A stretch of 64,000 nucleotides of DNA from Nguyenibacter vanlangensis (GTDB taxonomy: Bacteria > Pseudomonadota > Alphaproteobacteria > Acetobacterales > Acetobacteraceae), in assembly GCF_038719015.1 (NCBI RefSeq), contig NZ_CP152276.1, positions 124,001 through 188,000 on the forward strand. Direction: 5' to 3'. The position numbers and the translations under genes are program-made. The first letter of the stretch is position 1. Each line of letters begins with the position of its first letter. Shown in pieces: positions 1-10,490 of the stretch. The notes below the pieces were generated by a model. The model was not told the origin of the DNA. It saw nothing but the letters and a program-made list of their open reading frames with translations, and did no database searches.

Positions 1-1962
1 ATTGTCGCCCGTCAGCATGACCAGGCGGATGCCGCGCGCATGCAGGGCGGCGATGCTGTCGGCGGCGTCGGGGCGGATGCGGTCGGCCAGGGCGAGATGG
101 CCCAGCAGGGTCGTGCCGCGCGTGACGCCGATCAGCGTCTTGCCCTGTCCTTCCAGTGCTTCCAGCCCGTCGCGCGTTGCGCGCGCGTCGCCAGGGCCGT
201 CGGTCCCGCAGCCATTCTCGGCCAGGAAGCGGGGGGAGCCGAGGCGCAGCACGGCGCCGTCCCGGTCCGTGCCCTGGATGCCGTGGCCGGGGATGGCGCG
301 GACGTCGCGGAGCGGCGCGGCGGCCAGGCCGGCCGCCGTGGCGTGGGCGACGATGGCGCGGGCCAGCGGATGTTCGGAATCCCGCTCCAGCGCCAGGGCG
401 GTGGAGAGCAGGGTATCGCGGGACGTGCCCGGGGCCGGGAGGATGTCGGTGAGTTCGGGCTGGCCCAGCGTCAGCGTGCCGGTCTTGTCCAGGATCAGGG
501 TGGTGATCTTGTGCAGCCGTTCCAGGGATTCGGCGGAGCGGAACAGCAGGCCGGCGCGCGCGCCCAGGCCGGTGCCGACCATGATCGCGGTGGGTGTGGC
601 CAGGCCGAGCGCGCAGGGGCAGGCGATGACCAGCACGGCGATGGTGCCGGTCAGCGCGCCCGCCGGATGGCCGCTGACCGCCCAGCCGGCCAGGAAGGTC
701 AGGGCGGCGATGCCGAGCACCACCGGCACGAAGACGGCGGAGACCCGATCCACCAGATGCTGGACCGGATCCTTGCTGCCCTGGGCCTGCTGGACCATGC
801 GGACGATGCGGGCGAGCGTGGTGTCGGCGCCGACCCGCCGGGCCCGGACGCGCAGCACGCCGTCGCGGTTGATGGTGGCGCCGAACACCGGGTCGCCCGC
901 GCCCTTGCCGGCCGGTACGGCCTCGCCGGTCAGCATGGATTCGTCGATGTCGGAGCTGCCTTGCAGGATGGTGCCGTCCACCGGGATGCTTTCGCCCGGG
1001 CGGACGATGAAGACGTCGCCGACATGCAGGCTGCCGGCCGGCCGGTCCTGGATCGTGCCGTCGATGTCGAGATGGGCGATCTGCGGCTGCAGGCGCATCA
1101 GGCTTTCCACGCCCGCGCGCGTGCGGTCGCGGGCGCGGGTTTCGAGCAGCCGGCCCAGCAGGACCAGGGTGATGACCGTGGCGCCGGACTCGAAATAGAG
1201 CGGTCCGGCATGGCCCAGCAGCAGGGTGGCGGTGCTGGCCAGCCAGGCGACGCTGGTGCCCATGACGACCAGCACGTCCATGTTGGCGCCGCCGCCGCGC
1301 AGCGCGTTCCAGGCATGGCGGTAGAAATCGCGGCCGCAGATGCCCTGCACCAGGGTCGCCAGCACCCATTGCGCCGGGGGCGGCAGCAGGTCGGGCCGGC
1401 CGGCGAACATGGCCCCCATGCCGGCCAGCAGCGGCGCGGTGAGGGCGAGCGACAGCAGGAACTGCCCCGCCTGCCGGCGCCAGGCGGCATGGCGGGCGGG
1501 CTGGTCGGTTGTCGCGGCCGGCGCGGTGTCGTTCGCCGATGGCAGGGTGGCGCCGTAGCCGGTCCTTTCCACCTGGCGGATCAGGGCGTCGGGATCGGCC
1601 AGCGTGGGCAGATAGTCGATATCGGCGTGGCCGGAGGCGAAGCTGACCTGGGCGGAGACGCCGGGGAGGCGGTTGAGGCCGCGTTCGACCCGCCCGGCGC
1701 AGGCGACGCAGGTCATGCCGTCGATCGCCAGGGCGACATGGCGGGTCGGGACGTCGAAACCGGCCTTGCGGATGGCGGCCACCACGTCGTCGAGCGGCGG
1801 GGCGCCGTCGCCGCGTTCGATCGTCGCGGCCCCGGCGGCGAAATTCACCGCGGCTTTCGTGCCGGGCAGGCGGTTGAGCAGCCGTTCGATCCGGGCGGCG
1901 CAGGCGGCGCAGGTCATCCCTTCGATCGGCAGGGTCAGGGATCGCCCGGTTGTGACGGTCAC
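1..1962 (-). CDS. copA: Copper-type P1B ATPase (CopA), 3' end missing
   Basis: Heavy-metal translocating P-type ATPase in the inner membrane, most likely exporting Cu(I). The reading frame opens with GTG at 1962, preceded by AGGAGG at 7-nt spacing, and runs open to the window edge (654 codons seen). Two N-terminal heavy-metal domains carry GMTCAAC (about residue 16) and GMTCVAC (about residue 90). The membrane metal site is CPC at residues 448-450 and the phosphorylated aspartate is D492 in DKTGT. The last visible residues are the MLTGDN hinge, so the GDGxND segment and last two helices lie outside. CPC and paired CxxC domains favour Cu(I) over Zn/Cd. No copper regulator is visible beside it. 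Confidence 0.93.
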   Translation of the reverse strand, partial: MTVTTGRSLTLPIEGMTCAACAARIERLLNRLPGTKAAVNFAAGAATIERGDGAPPLDDVVAAIRKAGFDVPTRHVALAIDGMTCVACAGRVERGLNRLPGVSAQVSFASGHADIDYLPTLADPDALIRQVERTGYGATLPSANDTAPAATTDQPARHAAWRRQAGQFLLSLALTAPLLAGMGAMFAGRPDLLPPPAQWVLATLVQGICGRDFYRHAWNALRGGGANMDVLVVMGTSVAWLASTATLLLGHAGPLYFESGATVITLVLLGRLLETRARDRTRAGVESLMRLQPQIAHLDIDGTIQDRPAGSLHVGDVFIVRPGESIPVDGTILQGSSDIDESMLTGEAVPAGKGAGDPVFGATINRDGVLRVRARRVGADTTLARIVRMVQQAQGSKDPVQHLVDRVSAVFVPVVLGIAALTFLAGWAVSGHPAGALTGTIAVLVIACPCALGLATPTAIMVGTGLGARAGLLFRSAESLERLHKITTLILDKTGTLTLGQPELTDILPAPGTSRDTLLSTALALERDSEHPLARAIVAHATAAGLAAAPLRDVRAIPGHGIQGTDRDGAVLRLGSPRFLAENGCGTDGPGDARATRDGLEALEGQGKTLIGVTRGTTLLGHLALADRIRPDAADSIAALHARGIRLVMLTGDN

Positions 1963-2212
1963 GGCGTGGCCTCCTGGATTCCGGCGGGCCCATGTGACGG
2001 CCGCATGGAATAGGTGCGGTCCGTTGGTCGCGTCGTCAACCGGGGCGGGGGATCCGGCATGGCTGTATTGCGCGAGCGGGTGAGTCGCCGTGCCGCCGGT
2101 GCCTGTCGCCGGGACTGGCGCCATGGCGGGCTGGGCGGATGGCATGTGCCGTGCCAGAGATAAGGTGTCGAAAATGAGGTGCCACGGAAAAATGGACAGG
2201 CGGGGCAGGGTG

Positions 2213-2524
2213 ATGAAGCGAGCGGGCGGGCTGGGGGTTGCGATGCGGGTGGGCGGGATGTCGTTCGGCGGGCTGGTGCTGCTGGCGGGGTGCGCGCCGG
2301 AGATGGGGCGCCGGCCCGGGGACACCGATATTGCCTGCCTGCGGGCGCAGATGGGCACGCCGGTGGCGCAGAGCTTCCCGCTGGCGGCCAATATGTGCCA
2401 GCGCATAACGGATCATGGCCTGGTGATCGGGTCCGAAAAGCCGCGGCCCATTCCGTTGAACCTGCGCGGGGCGCCGGACCTGCAGCAATTGGCGGCGTGG
2501 TACGGCTATCGCTACACGCGATGA
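2213..2524 (+). CDS. Small predicted lipoprotein, unknown function
   Basis: 103-residue protein. I chose ATG 2213, after a GGCAGGG stretch, because it gives a basic N-terminus, a hydrophobic segment and a lipobox LLAGC with the cysteine at about residue 27. An in-frame ATG ten codons later is an alternative start. The mature part is about 75 residues, contains two further cysteines and ends in an aromatic/basic tail (WYGYRYTR). It faces the convergent HNH gene with a 21-bp gap. I do not recognise the family. The case rests on the lipobox; antisense frames here are also open because the region is GC-rich. Confidence 0.6.
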   Translation: MKRAGGLGVAMRVGGMSFGGLVLLAGCAPEMGRRPGDTDIACLRAQMGTPVAQSFPLAANMCQRITDHGLVIGSEKPRPIPLNLRGAPDLQQLAAWYGYRYTR

Positions 2525-2545
2525 GGGATGATGGCGGCGGACGGG

Positions 2546-3142
2546 TCAGGTATCGAGTTCGCTGTCCCAGTAGAGATAGTCGCGCCAGCTTTCATGCAGG
2601 TAATTGGGGGGAAAGGCGCGACCGTTTTCCTGCAATTCCCAGGTCGAGGGCTGGGAAGGCGTGCGGCGGGGATACATGTGCAGCTCGTGCGGCATGCGCG
2701 AGCCCTTCATCAGGTTGCAGGGGCTGCAGGCGGTGACGACATTTTCCCAGGTCGTGCGGCCCCCCTTGCAGCGGGGGATGACGTGGTCGAACGTCAGTTC
2801 GTGGGTCGGCAGGCGGTCGAGGCAGTACTGGCAGGAAAAATTGTCGCGCAGGAAGACGTTGAAGCGGGTGAAGGCGGGGCGGCGGGCGGCGGGAATATAG
2901 TCTTTCAGCGCGATGACGCTGGGTAATCGGAGGGAGCGGCTGGGGGAGCGGACTTCCTCGTCATATTCGCTGAGGACCGAGACGCGGTCGAGGAAGACCG
3001 CCTTGACCGCGTCCTGCCAGGACCAGAGCGAGAGCGGGAAATAGGAAAGCGGCCTGAAATCGGCGTTCAGAACGAGGGCCGGGTAATGCGGACTGCCAGC
3101 AAGCAAGGGGCGCATCCTTTCGTGATGCCGCCACACCGTCAC
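2546..3142 (-). CDS. HNH endonuclease family protein
   Basis: 198-residue protein with a C-terminal HNH fold. A first zinc knuckle CQYC is followed by LTFDHVIPRCKGG (the catalytic His-containing strand), the NVV asparagine, and a second knuckle CSPCN. Its N-terminal half (LNADFRPLSYFPLSLWSWQD) matches the stand-alone bacterial HNH proteins common in alphaproteobacteria. Start is GTG 3142 with a GGAG about 11 nt upstream; ATG 3115 is an alternative. No restriction methylase, intein or phage gene is nearby, so it is probably a chromosomal housekeeping nuclease rather than a homing element. The substrate is unknown. Confidence 0.85.
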   Translation of the reverse strand: MTVWRHHERMRPLLAGSPHYPALVLNADFRPLSYFPLSLWSWQDAVKAVFLDRVSVLSEYDEEVRSPSRSLRLPSVIALKDYIPAARRPAFTRFNVFLRDNFSCQYCLDRLPTHELTFDHVIPRCKGGRTTWENVVTACSPCNLMKGSRMPHELHMYPRRTPSQPSTWELQENGRAFPPNYLHESWRDYLYWDSELDT

Positions 3143-3289
3143 CTGGCGTTGTACTCCAAACCGAACGCCAAATGATATGCGCCGTTGAGAACCTGGCGCC
3201 TATATCGCAAAATTTGCCCGCTACCGCAAGGGATTGTGCGGTCCTTGGGATGCCGGCAGGCGGCATCGCCGGGCGGGAGAGGGGGAAGA

Positions 3290-4234
3290 ATGGCGGCATC
3301 GTCCTGTTTTTGCGATCGAAAGCCGGGATGGGTGACGCGTTTCGCCCCCAGCCCGACCGGGTATCTGCATCTGGGGCATGCGGCGTCGGCCCTGGCGGGG
3401 TGGCGGGCGGCGCGCGAGTCAGGGGGGCGTTTCCTGCTGCGGATCGAGGATATCGACTCCGGCCGCTGCCGCCCGGAATACGAGGCGGCGATCATCGAGG
3501 ACCTGGCATGGCTGGGCATCGGATCGGACGGGGACGTGCGGCGGCAGTCCGACCATCTGGCGGATTATGGGCGGGTGCTGGACGAACTGGCGTCGCGCGG
3601 GCTGCTGTATCCGTGTTTCTGCACCCGGGCCGATATCCAGCGCGAGGCGCTGCAGGCGGCGCATGCCCCGCACGCCGCGCCGGACGGGTCGCTGGCCTAT
3701 GGCGGGACCTGTCGCGGCCTGCCGGCGGCCGAGCGCGCGGCGCGGATCGCCGACGGGGTGCCGCACGTGCTGCGCCTGGACATGGAGGCGGCGGTGCGCC
3801 AGGCGGGGGCGGACGTGATGCGCTGGCACGAGCGGGGGGCCGGGGGACGGCGTGAGCGCGTCGGCGCGTCGGTGCGGCCGTTCGGGGACATCGTGCTGGC
3901 GCGCAAGGATCGTCCGGTGTCGTACCATCTGTGCGTGACCCATGACGATGCTTTGCAGGGCGTCAGCCTGGTAACGCGAGGCGAGGATCTGCGCCCCGCC
4001 ACCGCGCTGCACCGGCTGCTGCAGGAGCTGATGGGCTGGCCGGCGCCGGACTATGCACATCATCCCCTGAAACTGGACGCGCAGGGGCGGCGGCTGGCGA
4101 AGCGGGACCGGGCGCTGACGCTGCGGGCCATGCGGGCGGCGGGGCATGATGCGGAGGCGGTGCGGCGCGCGGCGCTGGGGCAGGACGCGCCGTCGATCGG
4201 GGGAGGGCCGGCCGCGGCGGGGACGGCGGCCTGA
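3290..4234 (+). CDS. gluQ: Glutamyl-Q tRNA(Asp) synthetase
   Basis: 314-residue class I synthetase paralogue that attaches glutamate to queuosine at the wobble position of tRNA(Asp). The Rossmann signature RFAPSPTGYLHLGHA lies at residues 17-31, with HLGH as the HIGH motif. A zinc site follows: CFC (C109, C111) and YGGTC near residue 137. RLAKRD near the C-terminus is a degenerate KMSKS loop. As in other GluQ proteins, the anticodon-binding C-terminal domain of GluRS is absent. The start at ATG 3290 is set by the preceding AGAGGGGGAAG ribosome-binding site; the frame is open further upstream without conserved sequence. Confidence 0.92.
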   Translation: MAASSCFCDRKPGWVTRFAPSPTGYLHLGHAASALAGWRAARESGGRFLLRIEDIDSGRCRPEYEAAIIEDLAWLGIGSDGDVRRQSDHLADYGRVLDELASRGLLYPCFCTRADIQREALQAAHAPHAAPDGSLAYGGTCRGLPAAERAARIADGVPHVLRLDMEAAVRQAGADVMRWHERGAGGRRERVGASVRPFGDIVLARKDRPVSYHLCVTHDDALQGVSLVTRGEDLRPATALHRLLQELMGWPAPDYAHHPLKLDAQGRRLAKRDRALTLRAMRAAGHDAEAVRRAALGQDAPSIGGGPAAAGTAA

Positions 4235-5593
<1,359 letters not shown>

Positions 5594-5610
5594 CGGGGGC
5601 GGAGGCGAGC

Positions 5611-6828
5611 ATGACCGATGCAGGGGGCCCGGGGTTTGCCGGGCGGATGGCGCGGCTGGAGGCGCCGGCCACCATCGCGATGTCCATGCGGGCCCGCGCG
5701 ATGCGCGCCGAGGGGCATGACGTGCTGTCCCTGGCGCTGGGCGAGCCGGATTTCGCGACCCCGGCGGCGGTGATCGAGGCCGCGCATCGCGCGGCGCTGG
5801 ACGGGCAGACCAAATATCCGCCCGTGGACGGCACGCCCGCCCTGAAGGCGGCGATCGCGCGGAAATTCGCCCGCGAGAACGGGCTGGAATACGCGCTGTC
5901 GGACCTGATCGTGTCGAATGGCGGCAAGCAGGTGATCTTCAACGCCTTCATGGCGACGATCGACCATGGGGACGAGGTCGTCATTCCCGCGCCGTACTGG
6001 GTGAGCTATCCGCTGGCGGCGCGGCTGTTCGGCGGCGTGCCGGTCTTTGCCGAATGCCGCGAGGCCGACGGGTTCCGCCTGACGGCGGCGGCGCTGGAGG
6101 CGGCGATGTCGCCGCGCACGCGCTGGGTGGTGCTGAATTTTCCCTCGAACCCGACCGGGGCGGTGATGGGCCTGGCGGACATGGAGGCGATCGCCGCCGT
6201 GCTGCGTCGCCATCCGGGGGCCTGGATCCTGTCGGACGAGATTTACGAGCATCTGGTGTTCGACGGCGCCCGGCATCATTCGATCGCGGCGGTGGCGCCG
6301 GACCTGAAGGGGCGTATCCTGACGCTGAACGGGGTGTCGAAATCCTATGCCATGACCGGGTGGCGGGTCGGCTATGCCGGCGGGCCCCCGGGCCTGATCC
6401 GCGCGATGGCGCGGGTGCAGGGCAACGCGACCTCGGGCGTGTGTTCGGTGGCGCAGGCGGCGGCGGCGGCGGCGCTGGACGGGCCGGCGTCGCTGGTGGC
6501 CGAGATGCGCGACACCTATGCGCGGCGGCGGCGCATGGTCGTCGAGGCGCTGCGGGCCGTTCCCGGCCTGACCTGCGCGATGCCGGACGGGGCGTTCTAT
6601 GCCTTTCCGGGCATCGCGGCCTGCATGGGCCGGACCAGCGCGGGCGGGCGGATGCTGCGCACGGACGAGGATTTCGCCATCGCCCTGCTGGAGGAACAGC
6701 GCGTGGCCTGCGTGCAGGGCAGCGCCTTCGGGATGGGGCCCTATCTGCGTCTGTCCTGCGCGACCGGCGACGACGTGCTGATGGAATGCTGCGCGCGGAT
6801 CGCGGAATTCGTGGGCGGGCTGGACTGA
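5611..6828 (+). CDS. Second class I/II aminotransferase, tandem paralogue
   Basis: 405-residue PLP enzyme of the same fold as its upstream neighbour. It shows LALGEPDFATP, NFPSNPTG and SKSYAMTGWR with the PLP lysine at K244. Long stretches align with the preceding gene (SNGGKQVIFNA, PAPYWVSYP, GAFYAFPGI), so the pair probably arose by tandem duplication. Clear differences in the N-terminus and around the substrate loop suggest divergence in specificity rather than simple redundancy. It starts at ATG 5611 and ends 114 bp before the convergent dps gene, with a hairpin cluster in between. I cannot tell whether it acts on aspartate, aromatic amino acids or another substrate. Confidence 0.88.
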   Translation: MTDAGGPGFAGRMARLEAPATIAMSMRARAMRAEGHDVLSLALGEPDFATPAAVIEAAHRAALDGQTKYPPVDGTPALKAAIARKFARENGLEYALSDLIVSNGGKQVIFNAFMATIDHGDEVVIPAPYWVSYPLAARLFGGVPVFAECREADGFRLTAAALEAAMSPRTRWVVLNFPSNPTGAVMGLADMEAIAAVLRRHPGAWILSDEIYEHLVFDGARHHSIAAVAPDLKGRILTLNGVSKSYAMTGWRVGYAGGPPGLIRAMARVQGNATSGVCSVAQAAAAAALDGPASLVAEMRDTYARRRRMVVEALRAVPGLTCAMPDGAFYAFPGIAACMGRTSAGGRMLRTDEDFAIALLEEQRVACVQGSAFGMGPYLRLSCATGDDVLMECCARIAEFVGGLD

Positions 6829-6854
6829 GGACTCCGCCCCGGCCGCGCACGAAA

Positions 6855-6933
6855 TTCCATCTATTTTCTTATGGAAACAAAAGGTTTCCAAAGGCCCCCG
6901 GCCTTTGGCGGGGTCCAGGGGCAGCGCCCCTGG
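6855..6933. repeat. Hairpin cluster between convergent genes
   Basis: Three inverted repeats stand side by side: TTCCAT/ATGGAA (6855-6860, 6871-6876), a perfect 9-bp stem CCAAAGGCC/GGCCTTTGG with a 3-nt loop (6888-6908), and a perfect 8-bp stem CCAGGGGC/GCCCCTGG with a 3-nt loop (6915-6933). Their place between two gene 3' ends fits bidirectional termination or an interspersed palindromic (REP-like) element. No clear T-run follows, so the terminator role is uncertain. Confidence 0.7.
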
Positions 6934-6942
6934 GTCGAAAGA

Positions 6943-7488
6943 TCAGCTATTGGCGCCGAAGGCGGGACGGGTGGATTCGAAGAGGAACCAGGTCCGGCGT
7001 TCCGTCTCGTCGATCCAGTTTTCCAGCAGGCTGGCCGTCGCCACGTCGTTGCCCTCGTCGCAGAGGACGTGGACTTCGCGCATGCGCGCGGTCAGGGCGA
7101 GATTGTCCTCGCGCAGTTCGGACAGCATGTCCTCGGGCGTGACATACTCGGCGTCATTGTCGGCGATCTTCGTCAGCCGGCCGATCTCGCCGACCGAATG
7201 CAGGGTCGTGCCGCCGATCTTGCGGGCGCGTTCGGCCAGCGGATCGGTCATGGCGAAGATCTGGTCGCTCTGTTCGTCCAGCAGCAGATGGTAGTCGCGG
7301 AAATGGCGGCCGCTCATGTGCCAGTGGAAATTCTTGGTCTTGATATAGAGCGCGAAGACGTCGGCGAGGAGCGCGCGCAGTCCGGCGCTGATATTCTGCA
7401 CCGCGATCGGGTCCAGATTGGACGGCGTTCCCAGATAGGTGTGGGCGTGGGCCTTGCCCGCGTCGGCAGTCTTGAATTTGTTCGTCAC
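6943..7488 (-). CDS. dps: Dps/ferritin-like DNA-protection protein
   Basis: 181-residue Dps-family protein: a dodecameric ferritin that oxidises and stores iron and shields DNA during starvation or oxidative stress. The ferroxidase helix segment NFHWHMSGRHF is followed by the metal-ligand motif LLLDEQSDQIF, as in the family. The frame is open far upstream, but GTG 7488 is the likely start: it follows AGGGAGG at 5-nt spacing and precedes the typical MTNKFKTADAG leader. The size fits the longer alphaproteobacterial Dps group. It is 83 bp downstream of mtnK on the same strand and may have its own promoter in that gap, though I cannot define one. Confidence 0.92.
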   Translation of the reverse strand: MTNKFKTADAGKAHAHTYLGTPSNLDPIAVQNISAGLRALLADVFALYIKTKNFHWHMSGRHFRDYHLLLDEQSDQIFAMTDPLAERARKIGGTTLHSVGEIGRLTKIADNDAEYVTPEDMLSELREDNLALTARMREVHVLCDEGNDVATASLLENWIDETERRTWFLFESTRPAFGANS

Positions 7489-7571
7489 AGCGACCTCCCT
7501 TGAACGGCGTGTGCCTGCAATAACTGGAATGGCGCGGGGCAGTTGGCAAGCGGGGCGGTGCGTTGCCGCCG

Positions 7572-8867
7572 CTATACCTTGGTATGCCGGGCGGCTTGGG
7601 CGTGCCGGCGGGCGAGGGCGAGGAGCGCGTCGGTGGTGCCGGTCCGGTCCGGGTCGGCCAGCAGGTCGCGCGCCAGGCGCAGGGCGGCGTTTTGACGGTG
7701 TGCGCGGTGGGCGCGGTCGGGGGCGAGGTCGAAATCCGGGACATGGGCGTAGCCGAGGATGCGGCGGATGATCTCGGTGGCGGCGAAGCCGACCATGTCG
7801 GATTCGATGTCGCGCAGCAGGTCGTCCTGGGCCTGGCGCAGCAGGGACGGGTCGTGCCCGAACAGGTCGGCCGGGACGGCGTCGCCGGCGGTCCCGGCGG
7901 CGATGGCGTCGCGCCACAGCGTGGTGAAGTCGGTCCGGAACGTGGTCCAGAATCGCGCCACGTCGCGCAGGATGCGGGTTTCGGCGTCCGCGTCGCCGCG
8001 GGCGAACAGGTGCATCAGCAGATTGCCGACGAACAGGCCGCAATCGAAGCCGATCGGGCCGGGGAGGGCGAATTCGCCGTCGATGATGCGTGTCTCGGCC
8101 TGGGTTTCGGCCTGGTTTCCGCCTGTGGAGACCATGACCGAGCCGGTGTGCAGATCGCCATGCAGCAGGGCCTGGCGGCAGGTCAGGAAGCGTGCCTGAA
8201 GCGCACCGACGCGGCGGCGGACCGCCGGGTCGGCGCGGATCTCGGCAGCGATGGGGTCGAGTTCGGGGCTGAGCCAGTGATTGCGCGGGTGGACGCGATA
8301 CGGGTCGGTCAGGACCAGATCGACGGTGATGCGGGTCAGGGTATGGTTGCGCGCGAAGGGTTCGAGCAGGTCGAACGCGCGTTCGAACGGCAAGGCGAGG
8401 GGAGAGGTGTGGAAACAGGCGCGGGCGACGAAGGCGCCTACCGCGCGGGCCGCGTCGGGCCAGTCGCCGCCCTGCATCAGCCCGTGGCGCAGCACCACGT
8501 GCCGGTCGAGGCTTTCGACCACCAGCACGAACAGGTCGGGGTCGAAATGCAGGATGTCGGTCGTCAGGTCCCCGACATGCGGGCGGACGGCGCGGAGATA
8601 GGCGGCTTCGAACGCGGTGCGGTCGAGCGGCATCTTCCAGTCCGGATCGACCCGGACATGGGGCAGGGATTGCTTGACGCACACCCCGCCCGCCGGGCCG
8701 CCGATGAGGAAGACGTTGTTGAGATTGCCGTCGCTGACCTCGCGCACCCGCCATGCGCCGGGCGGGCCGCCCAGCCGCGCCGCCAGGGCCGGCTGGGCGG
8801 CGAGGACGGCGCGGATGCCGTCGGCGTCGAGCGTGCGGTAGGCGGGCGGAGGCGCGTGTCGGGTCAT
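7572..8867 (-). CDS. mtnK: S-methyl-5-thioribose kinase
   Basis: 431-residue kinase of the choline kinase-like fold that phosphorylates methylthioribose in the methionine salvage pathway. The N-terminal SDGNLNNVFLI is the nucleotide loop. The catalytic HGDLHTGS motif sits near residue 236 and the metal-binding IDGEFALPGPIGFDCG follows. Length fits the family. Usually mtnK neighbours mtnA or a methylthioribose transporter. Here the adjacent upstream gene on the same strand (39 bp away) is an MFS permease, which might import the substrate, but that is inference. No other mtn gene is in the window. Confidence 0.9.
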   Translation of the reverse strand: MTRHAPPPAYRTLDADGIRAVLAAQPALAARLGGPPGAWRVREVSDGNLNNVFLIGGPAGGVCVKQSLPHVRVDPDWKMPLDRTAFEAAYLRAVRPHVGDLTTDILHFDPDLFVLVVESLDRHVVLRHGLMQGGDWPDAARAVGAFVARACFHTSPLALPFERAFDLLEPFARNHTLTRITVDLVLTDPYRVHPRNHWLSPELDPIAAEIRADPAVRRRVGALQARFLTCRQALLHGDLHTGSVMVSTGGNQAETQAETRIIDGEFALPGPIGFDCGLFVGNLLMHLFARGDADAETRILRDVARFWTTFRTDFTTLWRDAIAAGTAGDAVPADLFGHDPSLLRQAQDDLLRDIESDMVGFAATEIIRRILGYAHVPDFDLAPDRAHRAHRQNAALRLARDLLADPDRTGTTDALLALARRHAQAARHTKV

Positions 8868-8906
8868 GCGCCCCTCTTTACTTCACCGGCGGCGCGGCGT
8901 CATGCG

Positions 8907-10370
8907 CTACAGCATGCTGGACAGGGGCGGGGCGATATGTTCCAGCGAGCGGCCTTCGGCATCGACGCCCCAGCGGACGGCGACGGCGGCGGCGGCCAGC
9001 ATCAGCACGGCGGCGGCGGCATAGCCGGCCGAGAGGGCCCCCAGGCTGCCCTGCCCGATCAGCCAGCCGAACAGCAGCGGCGCTGCGACGCCGCCGAACA
9101 GCGTGCCCAGCGCATAGAACAGCGCGATGGTCAGCGAGCGGATTTCGAGGGGGAAGATCTCGCTGGCGGTCAGGTAGGCGGCGCTGGCGGCGGCCGAGGC
9201 GAAGAAGAAGATCGCGACCCAGAACAGGGTGAGCAGGCGCGCATCCAGCGCCCCGATGGAGAACAGCCAGGCGACGGCGGCCATCAGCAGGCCGGCCAGC
9301 AGGTAGGTCAGGCCGATCATGTAGCGGCGCCCCACCGTGTCGAACAGGCGCCCGAGCAGCAGCGGGCCCAGCAGGTTGCCCATGGCCAGCGGCAGGATAT
9401 ACAGCCCCACCCGGCCGTCGGGGACGTGGCCGTAGCGGGTCAGGACCAGGCCGTAGGTGAAGAACACGGCATTGTAGAGGAAGGCCTGCGCGGCCATCAG
9501 CACCAGCACGTAGCCGGCGCGGCCGCGATAAGGGCCGATGATGACCCGCAGCGCCTCGTGCAGTCCGAACGTGCCGGCGGGGTAGATCGACACGGTTTCC
9601 AGCGTTTCGGTGATATGGCCCGGGCCGCCGTGGCGGGTTTCGATCCATGAGACGATGCGAGTGGCTTCGTCGATCCGGCGGTGGGTCATCAGCCAGCGCG
9701 GGCTTTCGGGGACCCAGCGGCGGAGCGTGACGACCGCCAGCCCCAGCAGGGCGCCGAGGGCGAAGACGACCCGCCAGCCGGTGGCCACCGGCAGAACGCT
9801 GCCCTGAAGCAGCACGGTCGAGGCGCCGGCGCCCAGCGCGGCGCCCGCCCAGAACGTGCCGTTGACGATCAGGTCGATCCGGCCGCGCAGGCGGGCGGGC
9901 ATCAATTCGTCGATGGCCGAGTTGATCGCCGAATATTCGCCGCCGATTCCGAGCCCGGTCATGAAGCGGAACAGGGCGAAACTGGCGAGGTTCCACGACA
10001 GGGCGGTCAGTCCGACGCCCGCGATATAGAAGGCCAGCGTGACGGTGAAGATCTGGCGTCGGCCGAGCCGGTCGCTGAGCCAGCCGAACAGCAGCGCGCC
10101 GATCACGGCGCCCGCGACATAGGCCGATGCCGCGCCGCCGATGTCGGTGGCCGAGAGGCCCAGCGTGTCGTGACGTTGCAGGACGGGCGCCACCGAGCCG
10201 ACGACGGTGACTTCGAGCCCGTCCAGCACCCAGGTGATGCCGAGCGCCACCACCACGAGCAGGTGGAAGCGCGACCAGGGCAGGCGGTCGAGGCGCGCGG
10301 GGATGTCGGTGATGACGGGGAGATGCGGAAGCGCGCGGTTGAAGCGCGACCGGGTGGATGTTCCTGTCAT
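8907..10370 (-). CDS. MFS transporter, sugar/metabolite:H+ symporter type
   Basis: 487-residue inner-membrane permease with about twelve hydrophobic segments. The first loop has the MFS A-motif form GWLSDRLGRRQIF, and GLGIGGEYSAINSAIDELMP in helix 4-5 with the charged RLRGRID is typical of the metabolite:H+ symporter (KgtP/ProP/PcaK-like) branch. The start at ATG 10370 precedes a short cytoplasmic leader. It lies upstream of mtnK in the same direction and probably shares a transcript with it. Substrate cannot be deduced; methylthioribose is possible by context, a sugar or organic acid is equally possible. Confidence 0.85.
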   Translation of the reverse strand: MTGTSTRSRFNRALPHLPVITDIPARLDRLPWSRFHLLVVVALGITWVLDGLEVTVVGSVAPVLQRHDTLGLSATDIGGAASAYVAGAVIGALLFGWLSDRLGRRQIFTVTLAFYIAGVGLTALSWNLASFALFRFMTGLGIGGEYSAINSAIDELMPARLRGRIDLIVNGTFWAGAALGAGASTVLLQGSVLPVATGWRVVFALGALLGLAVVTLRRWVPESPRWLMTHRRIDEATRIVSWIETRHGGPGHITETLETVSIYPAGTFGLHEALRVIIGPYRGRAGYVLVLMAAQAFLYNAVFFTYGLVLTRYGHVPDGRVGLYILPLAMGNLLGPLLLGRLFDTVGRRYMIGLTYLLAGLLMAAVAWLFSIGALDARLLTLFWVAIFFFASAAASAAYLTASEIFPLEIRSLTIALFYALGTLFGGVAAPLLFGWLIGQGSLGALSAGYAAAAVLMLAAAAVAVRWGVDAEGRSLEHIAPPLSSML

Positions 10371-10490
10371 GTATGACGTGATCCTGACGAGGGCGTTACG
10401 GTTGCTTGTTGCTTGGAGGCTGTTTTCGTAAGCCTCTTATGTCTTATTTCGCCAACAGGTCATGTAGCGGGTCGGTCGCGCCGGGCGGCA

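Noticed and set aside
2007..2039. MerR/CueR-type promoter (TTGACG, 19 bp, CCTATT) before the copper ATPase
   Set aside because: The spacer length fits CueR promoters, but no dyad resembling a CueR operator is present in it.
6943..8754. A 603-codon minus-strand frame covering dps and most of mtnK
   Set aside because: The upstream part is an out-of-frame shadow of mtnK; the Dps domain begins at GTG 7488 with AGGGAGG just before it.
10416..10436. GAGGCT/AGCCTC hairpin after the small membrane protein gene
   Set aside because: Short arms with a 9-nt loop and no T-run on the minus strand; not a convincing terminator.
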